Below are positions 1 to 5,775 of a stretch of DNA of 5,775 nucleotides, piece after piece (position 1 is the stretch's first letter; every line of letters starts with the position of its first letter). Both the position numbers and the translations under genes were made by a program. Below the pieces are notes generated by a model, which saw nothing but the letters and a program-made list of their open reading frames with translations, was not told the origin of the DNA and made no database searches. This stretch comes from Burkholderiales bacterium (GTDB taxonomy: Bacteria; Pseudomonadota; Gammaproteobacteria; Burkholderiales; SG8-39), in the NCBI GenBank assembly GCA_020846575.1, contig JADLDQ010000328.1, positions 1 through 5,775 on the forward strand, given 5' to 3'.

Positions 1-821
1 CCCGCCAGACGCACCCGCTCGACCGCGGCGCCGGTGCGGATCTGCGCCCCCGCGGCCTGCGCCGCGGCCGCCAGCGCGGCGCTCACCGAGCCGTTGCCCC
101 CCCTGGCAAAGCCCCAGGCGCGGAACACGCCGTCGATCTCGCCCATGTAGTGGTGCAGCAGCACGTAGGCGGTGCCGGGCGAGCGCGGACCGAGGAAGGT
201 GCCGATGATGCCGCTCGCCGACTTGGTCGCCTTCAGCGCCTCGCACTCGAACCACTCGTCGAGGTAGTCGGCGGCGCTCAGGGTGAGCAGCTTGTGGAGC
301 GCGTGCAAGCGCCTGGCGCCGAGACTGCGCATCTGCCGGGCGAGCGTGGCGAACCCGGCCCAGTCGCGCGGGTCGAGCGAGGCCGGGTCGGGCGGCTCGA
401 TCGAGAGCAGCGGCTTCACCGCGCGCGCCATCTGCTGCATGAGCATCCCGAACTCGTCGTAGGCCTCGGCGTCGCGCGGCGAGTGACGCGCGAGTTCCCG
501 GCGGTTCTGGTCGTGATCGCTCCACTGCGCCAGGTAGTCCCCGTCGGGCAGCGGCGTGAGCGTGCTCGCGAGCGGCAGGATGTGCAGGCCGTGGCGCGCG
601 AGCTCCAGATCACGGATGATCTCCGGGCGCAGCAGGCTCACCACGTAGGAGTAGACCGAGAAGCGGAATCCCGGGAACACCTCCTCGGTGACGGCCGCGC
701 CGCCCACGCGCTCGCGCCGCTCCAGCACCAGCACCCGCCGCCCGGCGCGCGCGAGGTAGGCGGCGGCCACCAGGCCGTTGTGACCGCCGCCGATCACGAT
801 CGCATCCAGGGGTTCCGGCAT
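1..821 (-). CDS. PYROXD2/phytoene-desaturase-like FAD oxidoreductase, N-terminal part (runs off left edge)
   Basis: The minus strand is open from an ATG at 821-819 to the window edge, giving 273 whole codons. The protein begins MPEPLDAIVIGGGHNGLVAA. This is a Rossmann FAD-binding fold with GGGHNG at residues 11-16, the ribose-binding acidic residue E34 ending strand 2 (VLVLE), and then the RVGGAA turn and FPGFRFS typical of the COG1233 phytoene dehydrogenase / PYROXD2 group. Members are about 500-540 residues, so roughly half is missing. The start is fixed: an in-frame TAA lies at 833-831, three codons upstream, with no other start codon between. No Shine-Dalgarno sequence is visible before the ATG, so a leaderless or weakly translated message is possible. 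The gene diverges from the monooxygenase at 957. Family members are FAD-dependent oxidoreductases or desaturases; the substrate here cannot be told, and no carotenoid genes are seen nearby. The family call is secure, the function is not. Confidence 0.9.
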   Translation of the reverse strand, partial: MPEPLDAIVIGGGHNGLVAAAYLARAGRRVLVLERRERVGGAAVTEEVFPGFRFSVYSYVVSLLRPEIIRDLELARHGLHILPLASTLTPLPDGDYLAQWSDHDQNRRELARHSPRDAEAYDEFGMLMQQMARAVKPLLSIEPPDPASLDPRDWAGFATLARQMRSLGARRLHALHKLLTLSAADYLDEWFECEALKATKSASGIIGTFLGPRSPGTAYVLLHHYMGEIDGVFRAWGFARGGNGSVSAALAAAAQAAGAQIRTGAAVERVRLA

Positions 822-956
822 GCGGGCTATTTAGCACGAATCGCCGCCGGCGGAGCTAAACTCCGCGCGCCCCGCCCTGTCGAGGCGCCGGCATGCCGCG
901 GCGAGGCGGCCTGCGCTCTGCGGCGCCAACTCCGCCATCCGCACAAGGAAACCCGC
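822..956. promoter_or_regulatory. Divergent intergenic region with inverted repeats; probable promoter region for both flanking genes
   Basis: This 135-bp gap separates two divergent genes, so promoters for both should lie here or just inside the genes. Two things are visible. TTTAGC (830-835) and GCTAAA (855-860) form a 6-bp inverted repeat 19 nt apart, in the only A/T-rich patches of the gap. GCGGAG (850-855) and CTCCGC (861-866) form a perfect 6-bp stem with a 5-nt loop. On the minus strand TGCTAAATA lies about 7 nt before the ATG at 821 and loosely resembles an extended -10 element (3 of 6 hexamer matches). No convincing -35 box was found for either direction. The regulatory role is inferred from position. 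Confidence 0.35.
945..950 (+). promoter_or_regulatory. Ribosome binding site of the LLM monooxygenase
   Basis: AAGGAA lies 6 nt before the ATG at 957. It selects this ATG over the upstream in-frame open sequence, which reaches back to 150 but is antisense to the FAD oxidoreductase gene. Confidence 0.8.
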
Positions 957-1970
957 ATGGAATTCGGCGTCTTCGATCACCTGGACGCGAGCGGCAGGCC
1001 GCTCGGCGAGTTCTACGAGGACCGGCTGCGGCTGGTCGAAGCCTGCGAGCGCTTCGGGCTGTACGCCTACCACACCGCCGAGCACCACGGGACCCCGCTC
1101 GGCATGTCGCCCTCGCCCAGCGTGTTCCACGCCGCGGTGGCGCAGCGCACCCGGCGCATCCGCTTCGGCCCGCTGGTCTACACCCTCAATCTCTATCATC
1201 CGCTGCGCCTCGCCGAGGAGATCTGCATGCTCGACCACATGAGCGGCGGGCGCTTCCTCCTGGGCGTGGGGCGCGGCGTCTCGCCCTTCGAGGTGGGATT
1301 CTTCGGCGGCGAGGTCGAGCGCGGCCAGCCGATGTACTTCGAGGTGTTCCAGATTCTGATGAAGGCGCTCACCTCGGACGCGGTGAGCCACGAAGGGGAG
1401 TTCTTCCGATTGCGCGAGGTGCCGGTCATGCTGCGGCCGCTGCAGCGGCCGCACCCGCCGCTGTGGTACGGAGCCGGAGTGCCGGCGGCTTCGCCGTGGG
1501 CGGCGGCCAACCGGGTGCACATGGTCACCAACGTGGACGGGCGGCAGTCGCGCGCGATCACCGACCTGTACCGGGAGGAATGGGCGAAGGCGGGCAACGC
1601 GGCATCCGACATTCCGCACCTGGGCGCGGCGCGCCACGTGGTGATCGCCGATACCGACGCCGAGGCGATCGCCACCGGCCGCCGCGCCTACGCGCGCTGG
1701 TACGAGAGCTACATGAACCTGTGGGTGAAGTTCGGCGCCAGGCCGCGCAACACCGCCTATCACGGCGAGTTCGACGAGCTGCTCGCATCCCGAGTCGTGA
1801 TCGCCGGCTCGCCGCAAACCGCCCGCCGGGCGATCGCCGAGGAAATCGAGGCGGCGGGGCTCAACTACTTCGTGTGCCGGTTCGCGTTCGGCGATCTCTC
1901 GCTCGCCGAGTCGATGCGCTCGGTGGAGCTGTTCGCCCGGGAAGTGAAACCGGCCCTCGCGGCTGCCTGA
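957..1970 (+). CDS. LLM class (luciferase-like) flavin-dependent monooxygenase
   Basis: The 337-residue product is full length for this family. It begins MEFGVFDHLD, the usual first beta strand of a luciferase-like TIM barrel. It carries the family's AEHH segment at residues 41-44 and the conserved block LDHMSGGRFLLGVGRG at 92-107, both typical of bacterial luciferase-like oxidoreductases (LuxA/LLM, PF00296). No signal peptide or membrane segment is visible, so the enzyme should be cytoplasmic. Family members use reduced flavin, usually FMNH2 supplied by a separate reductase, and O2 to oxygenate a small organic substrate. No reductase gene is in the window. The ATG at 957 is chosen because an AAGGAA site lies 6 nt upstream and homology starts there. 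The gene ends 72 bp before the dehydratase on the same strand, so the two may be co-transcribed. The substrate is unknown; alkanal, alkanesulfonate-like, or coenzyme F420-using relatives cannot be separated by eye, although the LuxA-like N-terminus favours FMN. Confidence 0.92.
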   Translation: MEFGVFDHLDASGRPLGEFYEDRLRLVEACERFGLYAYHTAEHHGTPLGMSPSPSVFHAAVAQRTRRIRFGPLVYTLNLYHPLRLAEEICMLDHMSGGRFLLGVGRGVSPFEVGFFGGEVERGQPMYFEVFQILMKALTSDAVSHEGEFFRLREVPVMLRPLQRPHPPLWYGAGVPAASPWAAANRVHMVTNVDGRQSRAITDLYREEWAKAGNAASDIPHLGAARHVVIADTDAEAIATGRRAYARWYESYMNLWVKFGARPRNTAYHGEFDELLASRVVIAGSPQTARRAIAEEIEAAGLNYFVCRFAFGDLSLAESMRSVELFAREVKPALAAA

Positions 1971-2032
1971 GGCGGCGCACGGTCGCTCGGGGCCACAGGC
2001 GAGGGTATCATGATGCCCGCGTTTCAAGACCC

Positions 2033-2036
2033 GGAG
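2033..2036 (+). promoter_or_regulatory. Ribosome binding site supporting a GTG start for the dehydratase
   Basis: GGAG lies 6 nt before GTG at 2043. A competing GAGGG at 2001-2005 lies 4 nt before ATG 2010 and 7 nt before ATG 2013, so the choice of start is not settled by this site alone. Confidence 0.5.
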
Positions 2037-2042
2037 TCATCC

Positions 2043-3722
2043 GTGCCCAGGAAACTGCGCAGCAACTTCGAACCCGGCACCCCGCGCTGGGCCGCGCGCC
2101 GCGCCCAGTGGCGTTCGCTCGGCCTCACCGATGCGGACATGGACAAGCCCAAGATCGCGGTGGTGAACAGCTCCTCGGAGCTGGCGACTTGCTTCACTCA
2201 CCTGGACGGCGTGGCGGCGAAGGTGAAGGAGGCGATCCGAGCCGCCGGGGGCCTGCCCTTCGAGATCCGCACCGCGGCACCCTCCGATTTCATCACCAGC
2301 TCCGGGCGCGGCGGCCGCTACATCCTCGCCGCGCGCGATCTGATCGTGAACGATATCGAGGTCGCGGTCGAGGGCGCGCTGCTGGACGGGATGCTGTGCC
2401 TTGCTTCCTGCGACAAGACCACGCCGGGCCAGCTGATGGCGGCCGGGCGGCTCGACCTGCCGGCGCTGGTGGTGCCCTGCGGCTACCAGGCGAGCGGCCG
2501 CTGGAAGGGCGAGCACGTCGATCTCGAAGAGGTGTTCCTCAAGTCGAGCTATGTTGCCAGCGGCCAGGTGAGCATGGAGGACTTGGTGGGCATGACCGAG
2601 AACGCGGTGCTGGGGCCGGGCGTGTGCGCCGGCATGGGCACCGCCAATTCGATGCACATCGCCTGCGAGGCGCTGGGGATGTGCCTGCCGGGCGCGGCGC
2701 CGGTCGCGGCCAACAGCCCGAAGATGTTCGAGGACGTGCGCCGCGCGGGGGAGCGCATCGTGCAGATGGTCTGGGAGGACCTGAAGCCGCGGCACATCCT
2801 CAGCGCGGGCGCCTTCGCCAACGCGACGCGCGTGTCCCTCGCGCTTTCATCCTCCATCAACGTGGTGAAGCACCTGCAGGCGATCGCGGTCGAGGCGGGG
2901 TGCGACGTGGACGTGTATGCCCTTTTCGAGCGCCTGTCGGCCGAGGTGCCGCTGCTCGCGGCGATCCGCCCCAACGGCGAGCGGCTGATCGAGGATCTGG
3001 AGGCTGCGGGCGGGGCGCGCGCGGTGATGAAGCAGTTGGAGCGCACTCTCGATCTGTCGGTGCGCACGGTGACCGGCAGGACCCTGGGCGAGGATCTGCG
3101 CGGGGCGGCGGTGGCCGACCCCGAAGTGGTACGGCCGCTGGAGCGGCCGCTCTCGCGGCGAGCCTCGATCGTGATCATGCGCGGCAACCTCGCGCCCGAG
3201 GGCGCCATCGTGCGCCTGGGTGGCGAGGGCGAGCGCATGACGCGCTTCTCGGGCCCTGCGATCATCTACCACTCGCGCGAGGAGGCGATCGCGGGCCTGG
3301 CCCGCGGCGAGATCCGGGCCGGACACGTGGTGGTGATGAACGGCCTGGGTCTGCGCGGCAGCCCGGGCATGGCCATGACCTCCGCGCTCATCTTCGGGCT
3401 GGACGGCGCCGGGCTGCTGGACAGCGTGGCGGTGGTGACCGACGGCCAGATGTCGGGGCTGGTGAACCGGGGCTTGATCGTGGGCGAGGTGTCGCCCGAG
3501 GCGGCCTACGGCGGGCCGTTCGGGCTGGTGGAGAACGGGGATACGGTCACCATCGACGTGCAGCGGCGCGTGGTGAACCTGGAAGTGCCCGAAGCGGTGC
3601 TGGCCGCGCGCCGGGCGCAGCCTGACCGGGTGCCGGCCATCGAGGAGCGCGGCTGGCTGTCGATCTATGAGCGCAACGTGCAGCCGCTGTCGAAGGGGGC
3701 GGTGCTGCTGAAGAAGGTGTAG
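2043..3722 (+). CDS. IlvD/Edd family [2Fe-2S] dehydratase (dihydroxyacid or sugar-acid dehydratase-like)
   Basis: From GTG 2043 the product is 559 residues, normal for IlvD/Edd (about 560-620). These enzymes dehydrate 2,3-dihydroxy acids or aldonic acids to 2-oxo acids using an Fe-S cluster and Mg2+. The three cluster cysteines are in place: C50 (ELATCFTHL), C123 (ASCDKTTP) and C195 (GPGVCAGMGTANSM). K125 in the CDK motif is the lysine that is carbamylated in family structures. The C-terminal domain has GLRGSPGM (436-443) and TDGQMSG (466-472), with S471 at the position of the catalytic serine. The family's usual TDGRFSGG reads TDGQMSGL here, and the N-terminal region differs from housekeeping IlvD, so a specialised catabolic role is more likely than valine/isoleucine synthesis. 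Starts at 2010 or 2013 would add 11 or 10 residues rich in codons rare here (TTT, CAA, TCA); GTG 2043 with GGAG 6 nt upstream is preferred, moderately. Cytoplasmic; the substrate is unknown. Confidence 0.9.
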   Translation: MPRKLRSNFEPGTPRWAARRAQWRSLGLTDADMDKPKIAVVNSSSELATCFTHLDGVAAKVKEAIRAAGGLPFEIRTAAPSDFITSSGRGGRYILAARDLIVNDIEVAVEGALLDGMLCLASCDKTTPGQLMAAGRLDLPALVVPCGYQASGRWKGEHVDLEEVFLKSSYVASGQVSMEDLVGMTENAVLGPGVCAGMGTANSMHIACEALGMCLPGAAPVAANSPKMFEDVRRAGERIVQMVWEDLKPRHILSAGAFANATRVSLALSSSINVVKHLQAIAVEAGCDVDVYALFERLSAEVPLLAAIRPNGERLIEDLEAAGGARAVMKQLERTLDLSVRTVTGRTLGEDLRGAAVADPEVVRPLERPLSRRASIVIMRGNLAPEGAIVRLGGEGERMTRFSGPAIIYHSREEAIAGLARGEIRAGHVVVMNGLGLRGSPGMAMTSALIFGLDGAGLLDSVAVVTDGQMSGLVNRGLIVGEVSPEAAYGGPFGLVENGDTVTIDVQRRVVNLEVPEAVLAARRAQPDRVPAIEERGWLSIYERNVQPLSKGAVLLKKV

Positions 3723-3729
3723 GGATGGG

Positions 3730-3760
3730 GCGCGGCATCGTGGTCACCAGGGTGCCGCGC
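3730..3760 (+). terminator. Stem-loop just after the dehydratase stop; weak terminator candidate
   Basis: GCGCGGCA (3730-3737) and TGCCGCGC (3753-3760) are perfect 8-bp arms around a 15-nt loop, starting 8 nt after the TAG stop. The loop itself contains the small palindrome TGGTCACCA. No run of T follows (the next bases are AGGGTCGCTTTGCT), so intrinsic termination is doubtful. It could instead stabilise the 3' end of the transcript or only partly attenuate read-through into the next gene. Confidence 0.35.
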
Positions 3761-3776
3761 AGGGTCGCTTTGCTGC

Positions 3777-3790
3777 TCCCGGATCCGGGA
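3777..3790. repeat. 14-bp perfect palindrome between dehydratase and FAD oxidoreductase
   Basis: TCCCGGATCCGGGA reads the same on both strands. It sits in the 189-bp spacer, 122 bp before the next start codon. It could be a small hairpin or a dimeric protein-binding site. No T-tract follows, and no promoter is recognisable beside it. Confidence 0.4.
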
Positions 3791-3899
3791 CCGCTGATGT
3801 CCGATGCGACCGCATGCGCGCGTGACCCGCATCGCGGTGTGCCTGCTGCGCAAGGTCCGAGCGCATCCTTGGGCCAATGATCCAGGTAACAGAACAGTC

Positions 3900-3907
3900 G
3901 AGGAAGG
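3900..3907 (+). promoter_or_regulatory. Ribosome binding site of the FAD-dependent oxidoreductase
   Basis: GAGGAAGG is a strong Shine-Dalgarno match, with its AGGA core 7 nt before the ATG at 3912. It rules out the upstream in-frame ATG at 3804. Confidence 0.85.
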
Positions 3908-3911
3908 CACC

Positions 3912-5285
3912 ATGAGCCAGAATGATCGAACCATTCTCGAACAAGCCCGTGCCACCCCGGTGCTGGGCGAATACGACGTGGTCGTGGTCGGTGGCGGACC
4001 GGCCGGTATCGCCGCCGCCATCGCGGCGGGGCGCACCGGGCGCTCGACGCTTTGCGTCGAGCGCTACGGTTTTCTCGGCGGTGCGGGCACGGCGGCGGGT
4101 CTGTCCACCTTCTGCGGGCTGCACGCCCGCGTGCACGGCGTGCACCGGCGGGTGATCCACGGCATCGCCGGCGAGCTGCTCGAGCGGCTGCAGAGCATGG
4201 GGGCGCTCAACGCGCCGCACCTGTCGCTCGCCGATCGCATCCAGGCGCAGGCCTACGACATCTCGGCCTACAAGATCGCGGCCGACGAGCTGATCGTGGG
4301 CGCGGGGGCGAGGCTGCTGTTCCACGCCTTCGCGGTCGGGGCCGTGATGCGCGGCCCGCGGGAGAGCGAGGCGGTGATCGTCGAGACCAAATCCGGCCGG
4401 CGCGCGATCCGCGGTCGCGTCTTCATCGACGGCTCGGGCGACGGCGACCTCGCGGCCTGGGCGGGCGCGCCCTACGAGCTGGGCGACGGCATGGGCAACA
4501 TGCTGTATCCGACCACCATGTTCCGCATCAGCGGCGTGGATCCGCACAAGGCCGGGCGCGCCTGGGAGTCGATCCCCAGGTTGATGGAGGAGGCCGAGCG
4601 CGCCGGGCGCAGATTCCCGCGCCGCCAGCCGATCGTGCGGCCGCAGAAGAACCCGGTGGAGTGGCGCGCCAACCTCACCCAGATCAAGAACCCGGACGGC
4701 AGCGCCGCGAGCGGCCTGGACGCCTGGCAGCTCTCCGCCGGGGAGATCGAGGGGCGGCGGCAGTGCTGGGACGTGTTCGAGTTCATCCGCGAATCCACGC
4801 CGGGATTCGAGAACGCCTTCATCACCGAGATCGCCCCTCAGATCGGCATCCGCGAGACGCGGCGCGTGACCGGCGAATACGTGCTCACCGAGGCCGACAT
4901 CCTCGACTGCGTGGATTTCGAGGACGCGATCGGCGTGAACGGCTGGCCGGTGGAGGCGCACATCTCGGGCGAGGTGAAGCTCGTGTGGCAGCGGCGGCCG
5001 CGCGGCTACAACCAGCTCCCGTACCGGATGATCGTGCCGCTGGGCGTGGACAACCTGCTCGTCGCGGGCCGCTGCGCCTCGATGAACCACGACGGGCAGT
5101 CCTCGGCGCGGGTGTCGGGGCCATGCTTCGTCATGGGGCAGGCGGCGGGCGTCGCGGCGGACATGGCGCTCTCGGCGGGTGTGGCGCCGCGCGCGGTGGA
5201 TGTGCCGCAGCTGCAGGCGCGGCTTGAGGCGGCGGGGGCGTATCTGGGGAAGGGCGTGCAGGTGGAGGCGGCGGCGCCGGTCTGA
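3912..5285 (+). CDS. FAD-dependent oxidoreductase (FAD_oxidored, PF12831-like)
   Basis: The product is 457 residues. After a short N-terminal tail, the Rossmann strand YDVVVVGGGPAGIAAA places the dinucleotide-binding GGGPAG at residues 27-32, with E50 closing the second strand (LCVER) and FLGGAGTAAG from residue 54. FIDGSGDGDLAAWAG begins at residue 171, a second FAD-fold signature of this family. PYRMIVPLGVDNLLVAGRC (370-388), followed by a glycine/alanine-rich GQAAGVAADMAL stretch, is the C-terminal FAD-binding segment. There is no signal peptide, so it should be cytoplasmic. Family members oxidise small organic acids or related compounds with FAD; many are of unknown substrate. The start is set by GAGGAAGG just upstream; an in-frame extension to 3804 would add 36 residues with no family resemblance. 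It lies 189 bp after the dehydratase on the same strand, separated by a stem-loop and a palindrome, so it may be a separate transcription unit. The C-terminus (QVEAAAPV) looks intact. Confidence 0.9.
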   Translation: MSQNDRTILEQARATPVLGEYDVVVVGGGPAGIAAAIAAGRTGRSTLCVERYGFLGGAGTAAGLSTFCGLHARVHGVHRRVIHGIAGELLERLQSMGALNAPHLSLADRIQAQAYDISAYKIAADELIVGAGARLLFHAFAVGAVMRGPRESEAVIVETKSGRRAIRGRVFIDGSGDGDLAAWAGAPYELGDGMGNMLYPTTMFRISGVDPHKAGRAWESIPRLMEEAERAGRRFPRRQPIVRPQKNPVEWRANLTQIKNPDGSAASGLDAWQLSAGEIEGRRQCWDVFEFIRESTPGFENAFITEIAPQIGIRETRRVTGEYVLTEADILDCVDFEDAIGVNGWPVEAHISGEVKLVWQRRPRGYNQLPYRMIVPLGVDNLLVAGRCASMNHDGQSSARVSGPCFVMGQAAGVAADMALSAGVAPRAVDVPQLQARLEAAGAYLGKGVQVEAAAPV

Positions 5286-5386
5286 ACCGTCGGATCAGGA
5301 ATTCGAGTCGCCTTGTCGCGCTGCATTCCGCAGCCGGGGGGAGTCCCGGGAGATCGGTGTTTGACGGCTCCCCGACCAGGAAGCCA

Positions 5387-5519
5387 CTGACACCCGCCAC
5401 AGTTGAAATCCAGCGCTGACCCGGAACACCATTCCGGAGTGTGACCGAGCATTCCGGGCTCGACCCGCAATCGGTCACGGTCCTCCGGAAGCACCGGTCA
5501 CGTTGGTCCGGAATACGCA
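5387..5519. mobile_element. Solo end of an insertion sequence, probably IS21-like (remnant)
   Basis: Position 5519 ends in CCGGAATACGCA; on the minus strand this reads TGCGTATTCCGG, a TG...CA type terminus. Inward lie several copies of a CGGTCACG...CCGGAA unit, the multiple-repeat arrangement seen at IS21-family ends. Further in, TGACACCCGCCACAGTTGAA resembles the non-coding stretch I recall next to such ends in other proteobacteria; that is recollection, not a search. No istA or istB coding is visible between 5286 and 5519 in any frame, and no second terminus is found, so the element is almost wholly deleted. The inner boundary is arbitrary. G+C here is about 58-63%, against about 72% in a sampled line of the preceding gene. 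Positions 5286-5386 hold nothing recognisable. Alternatively this is a different IS family or a miniature element. Confidence 0.5.
5432..5513. repeat. Cluster of CGGTCACG/CCGGAA repeats, two direct and two inverted
   Basis: Two direct copies, TCGGTCACGGTCCTCCGGAA (5471-5490) and CCGGTCACGTTGGTCCGGAA (5494-5513), are 23 nt apart. Two copies in the opposite sense start with ATTCCGG at 5431 and 5451, 20 nt apart; the second is degenerate. TTCCGGAGTGTGACCGA (5432-5448) is the inverse of the copy at 5471-5490 apart from a 3-nt gap and one mismatch. Such spaced repeats are typical of transposase-binding sites. Confidence 0.65.
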
Positions 5520-5775
5520 CAGGGCTCCCGAATTCATCTGGGCCGTGCCCGTGTCCTCGGCAGCCTTCAGCGTGGACTGGACGATCACCTGGCCTGATCC
5601 CTGACCCTGCACCAGTGTGAATCCAGCACGCGCAGGTGAATGAGCGGCGCGAGCCGGACGCGCGCGTTCCAGACGAATCCGCATCCGGGAGGCGATGCCC
5701 GGTGGGTTGCGGTGAAGGACATCCACCGTTCCGACCGCTCGTCGGTTCGCAACTCCCCCGCTTGACGGATTTCCA
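5520..5775 (-). pseudogene. DUF6544-like protein, fragment: frameshifted, 3' end lost at IS terminus, 5' end beyond window
   Basis: Two minus-strand frames join into one family-like sequence. From 5773 downward one frame reads EIRQAGELRTDE, then WMSFTATHRASPPG, then GFVWNARVRLAPLIHLRVLDS; it stops at TGA 5587-5585. The next frame continues as VQGQGSGQVIVQSTLKAAED and TGTAQMNSGAL, ending at 5520. The order QxGExR, W..FTA, GFVW.A...APL, V.DS, G.GS, MNSGAL matches my recollection of the DUF6544 (formerly DUF6920) family, in which MNSGAL is followed by a conserved LAEAVWYPTALLP-like stretch. That stretch is absent: the IS-like terminus starts at the very next base. The frameshift lies between about 5608 and 5622. 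Homologues are about 250-300 residues, so this is a middle fragment. Its function is unknown, and the product is not expected to be functional. Confidence 0.6.

Noticed and set aside
1432..1453. 22-bp perfect palindrome inside the monooxygenase gene
   Set aside because: It encodes LRPLQRPH with GC-rich codons. A near-identical pattern at 3132-3149 encodes RPLERP in the dehydratase, so it is best explained by codon choice for this peptide pattern, not by a binding site.
1983..2011. Sigma-70 promoter with TATCAT (2006-2011) before the dehydratase
   Set aside because: The -10-like box is fair, but positions 16-19 nt upstream give no -35 match better than about 2 of 6.
831..2027. Minus-strand open frame of 398 codons opposite the monooxygenase
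   Set aside because: It is antisense to a clear LLM gene and its composition (His, Arg, Ala, Pro rich) is that of a GC-rich antisense frame.
893..3625. Plus-strand open frame of 910 codons spanning both the monooxygenase and dehydratase genes
   Set aside because: It is an alternative frame of two well-recognised genes, very rich in Arg, Gly and Ala as expected for GC-rich shadows, with no family-like motif.
3804..3911. N-terminal extension of the FAD oxidoreductase from ATG 3804
   Set aside because: The 36 extra residues show no family resemblance, while ATG 3912 has a strong GAGGAAGG site.
3744..5090. Minus-strand open frame of 448 codons opposite the FAD oxidoreductase
   Set aside because: It is antisense to a clear FAD-binding protein, with no recognisable domain and shadow-like composition.
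5286..5519. Remnant istA or istB coding sequence beside the IS-like end
   Set aside because: No frame on either strand shows transposase or ATPase motifs; only terminal-type repeats remain.

Overview
The window is GC-rich DNA (about 70% G+C in the coding stretches I sampled) with tightly packed, ordinary bacterial genes and Shine-Dalgarno sites of the AAGGAA/AGGAAGG type. This suits a high-GC proteobacterium, perhaps a betaproteobacterium. That placement is a weak inference from composition and gene families; no marker gene is present.

Layout, left to right. (1) Positions 1-821, minus strand: the N-terminal 273 codons of a PYROXD2/phytoene-desaturase-like FAD oxidoreductase that runs off the left edge. 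(2) Positions 822-956: a short divergent intergenic region with two small inverted repeats. (3) 957-1970, plus: a luciferase-like (LLM class) flavin-dependent monooxygenase. (4) 2043-3722, plus: an IlvD/Edd-family [2Fe-2S] dehydratase that keeps all three cluster cysteines but looks like a side branch rather than housekeeping dihydroxyacid dehydratase. (5) 3723-3911: a spacer with a stem-loop just after the dehydratase stop and a 14-bp palindrome. (6) 3912-5285, plus: an FAD-dependent oxidoreductase of the FAD_oxidored (PF12831-like) type. (7) 5286-5519: gene-free DNA of lower GC ending in a cluster of about 20-23-nt repeats, read here as the solo end of an insertion sequence, probably IS21-like. 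(8) 5520-5775, minus: a broken gene fragment resembling the DUF6544 family, frameshifted and cut off exactly where the repeat cluster ends.

The three plus-strand genes could form one catabolic cluster: a flavin monooxygenase, a sugar-acid/dihydroxyacid-type dehydratase and a flavin dehydrogenase acting on a small organic acid. The 72-bp and 189-bp spacers mean a single transcript is not certain, and no substrate can be named. The right end is a scar of insertion and decay. I found no RNA gene, CRISPR array or defence system. The most interesting part is the IS-end/pseudogene junction at 5519/5520; nothing here looks like a new biological system.
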